Shown here: positions 62,299 through 64,000 of the stretch, one piece after another
How positions within the stretch are numbered: position 1 is the stretch's first letter
How the letters are laid out: every line of letters begins with the position of its first letter
DNA from: Taeniopygia guttata
Taxonomy: Eukaryota; Chordata; Aves; Passeriformes; Estrildidae
DNA length: 64,000 bases
Reading direction: 5' to 3'
Assembly (NCBI RefSeq): GCF_048771995.1
Contig: NC_133024.1
Coordinates: 3,105,001 to 3,169,000, forward strand
Notes under the pieces: model-generated
Databases searched by the model: none
Seen by the model: only the letters and a program-made list of their open reading frames with translations
Told to the model about the DNA's origin: nothing
Made by a program: the position numbers and the translations under genes

Positions 62299-62927
62299 GC
62301 AGCCTGTTGGAATCTGTGGGTATTGGTGATTCCCAGATTGTAGAAAGTCTCTGTCTGTCAGCCCCGCTGCCAAAGCAGAAGCCATAATTGGTCTGTGCTG
62401 TTTCAAGGTTGTTTATTCTGTTTATCTCTAACATGTTCTGCTGCCCTGCCACAGCTCTGTCCTGCAGGGCAGCGTGTGGGGCTCTGCCCTCAGTGGGATG
62501 GTACAAACATTAAATACCACAAACTACCTGTGCTGGATTTACAATAACGTGCCAATATCTGTCACCTACGTTGGACAGTGTGTCCCCAGCCTGAACCAAC
62601 AGAAAAATGCCAACACCACAGTGAAACATGGAGGGCATGAAGAAGGAGAAAAAGGACAAGACACACCCAATTTCCTCCATCTTGTCCCCTTTGAACCCCT
62701 AATCTAGAAACCTAAAATTTTACTTTTGCACCCATGTCACACTTAATTATTACTCTTATCAAACACTCAAAGCTTGTAATTCATCCTGTAAGATTGAAAA
62801 CTCTTTTCCATGGACAGAGATCACAGACAGTGTCTCTGGGGCTCTGTCCAGGGGGGTTCCTGACCCCTGCCAGGGTCCCAGACCTGCCAGGGCAGCCAGA
62901 GGGAAGCCCTGGATTCCCACAGCAGCC
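62299..62927 (-). mobile_element. Solo LTR, copy 2, with clean 6-bp target-site duplication
   Basis: The LTR body is 62305-62921 (617 bp), flanked by identical GCAGCC at 62299-62304 and 62922-62927. On the minus strand it starts TGTGGGAATCC and ends GATTCCAACA with AATAAA before the end. A 6-bp duplication is typical of class II (alpha/beta-like) retroviruses. The open frame 62474-62707 on the other strand is also present in copy 1 but lies antisense to the LTR, so it is not treated as a gene. Confidence 0.88.
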
Positions 62928-64000
62928 TTCCCACACAAAGTGCCAGCTGCTCAGCCCAGGGAGAGTCCCTCACCCACCACAGGACCAGGATGCTCCAAGC
63001 AGCAGTGTCACAGCAGAAAAGCAGAGACATCAAAGGATGGTGGTACTCTAAGTACTGCCAGCCACACATTAGTGATATGCCTGATAACAGTGCTCTGCTC
63101 CCTCATTTGCCTCTCCAAAGCTGGAATGTGACCATCTAAATCATCTATATGACATCTTTAAAAACCCTGGCATCAAAGTGAGAAGTTCAGGTAGTATTTC
63201 ATAGTTGTTTTGTCAGGCTCTCTAAAGTCACAGGGAAATATTACTGAGTTGAGTAAGTCATGTTATAGACCTTAAGCCTGTTAGACAGGGTAGGAACTGC
63301 CTCACCCCAGGAATTGTAGAAGTACCAGCACAATGCCCTTCCTGAAAACCTGCACACATTTATCTATAAATGCATTAAATCTTCAGATTTCTCTAGTGCT
63401 AAACTAGGTATTAATTAATGCTCTCAGCAAATCATTGGAGACCTGAACTTGCAAATACAGTGATGCTCAGAGGAAATGCAGAGCCAAGACTCTGCATATA
63501 TACCATAGATCAGTTTGCAAAGAGAAAAAAGTTACTCCAGTGTGTGAAGGAAACTGTAATTACCTGCACTCAGCAGAAGCCAACCTGCATTCCTCACTGG
63601 GTATTACCCATCCATCATGGCTTTAAACATCACAGAGCTGCTGCTGGGTAGGGTGTGCATTCTAATTCAAGGCTGGGTGTATGATCATGCTCTGTATGGT
63701 GCACAGTATTTATTGGTTTCACTTTATGAAGAGTTTTGATACGTTTCAAAGACAGACAGTCCTGTAATAATACCAGGTTTTAAAAAGCACCTCAGTACAG
63801 ATTCTTTTTTGTACGGCTTGTCTCTGGATTTCATTGCCTAAAATAAGCAGGCACATTAAAATACAGAGCTCCATTATAAGATATCAGGGAAGATAATTAG
63901 CTTCAAGTCACAGCATTAGCGTATGAATCATGCACCCAATTATACATTTAAGTATAAAGTGACAGAGAAAACTTAGTGAGGCCTCAGAGCTTTTTCCTCC
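62928..64000. other. Right window edge; no gene recognised
   Basis: Intergenic-looking sequence without recognised exons or repeats. Confidence 0.5.

Noticed and set aside
1..64000. CRISPR array, bacterial operon, tRNA or rRNA genes
   Set aside because: None seen; the tandem repeats are AT-rich microsatellite or LTR-derived, and the window is vertebrate nuclear DNA.

Overview
The window is vertebrate nuclear DNA and almost certainly avian. The evidence is a CR1 LINE, several avian-style endogenous retrovirus LTRs (one class resembling bird ERVL LTRs), short spliced exons, one CpG island and no bacterial-style gene packing. The LTR types make a songbird or other neoavian bird more likely than a fowl, but that is an inference. 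Most long open frames are chance frames in introns or intergenic DNA.

Left part (1-16.3 kb): the minus strand carries the 5' portion of CIP2A (KIAA1524), the PP2A inhibitor. Thirteen coding exons were assembled by eye between 15903 and 2008. Their phases all join, and they encode about 548 N-terminal residues, the armadillo-like half of a protein that is about 905 aa in human. The C-terminal coiled-coil exons lie beyond the left edge. Intron 10 has the signature of a minor-spliceosome (U12-type) AT-AC intron. Exon 1 sits in a GC-rich promoter island (about 15765-16265) with YY1-like and E2F-like motifs. The introns hold a CR1 copy, a solo LTR and a large inverted repeat built from LTR-like copies.

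Middle (16.3-26 kb): a TATA- and AATAAA-bearing LTR lies directly upstream of the CpG island. SH2D1B (EAT-2), a single-SH2-domain adaptor for SLAM-family receptors, follows on the minus strand as four coding exons (25933-18140) giving a complete 135-residue protein. CIP2A and SH2D1B are in the same orientation about 2.2 kb apart. They have unrelated jobs (PP2A/mitosis versus leukocyte signalling), so the adjacency is positional and not operon-like.

Right part (26-64 kb): no convincing exon was found in about 38 kb. It contains simple repeats, an ERVL-type LTR split by a nested younger LTR inside a TA microsatellite (35.47-36.77 kb), a second copy of that younger LTR with a clean 6-bp target-site duplication (62.3-62.9 kb), a few palindromes and long A-tracts, and otherwise featureless AT-rich DNA.
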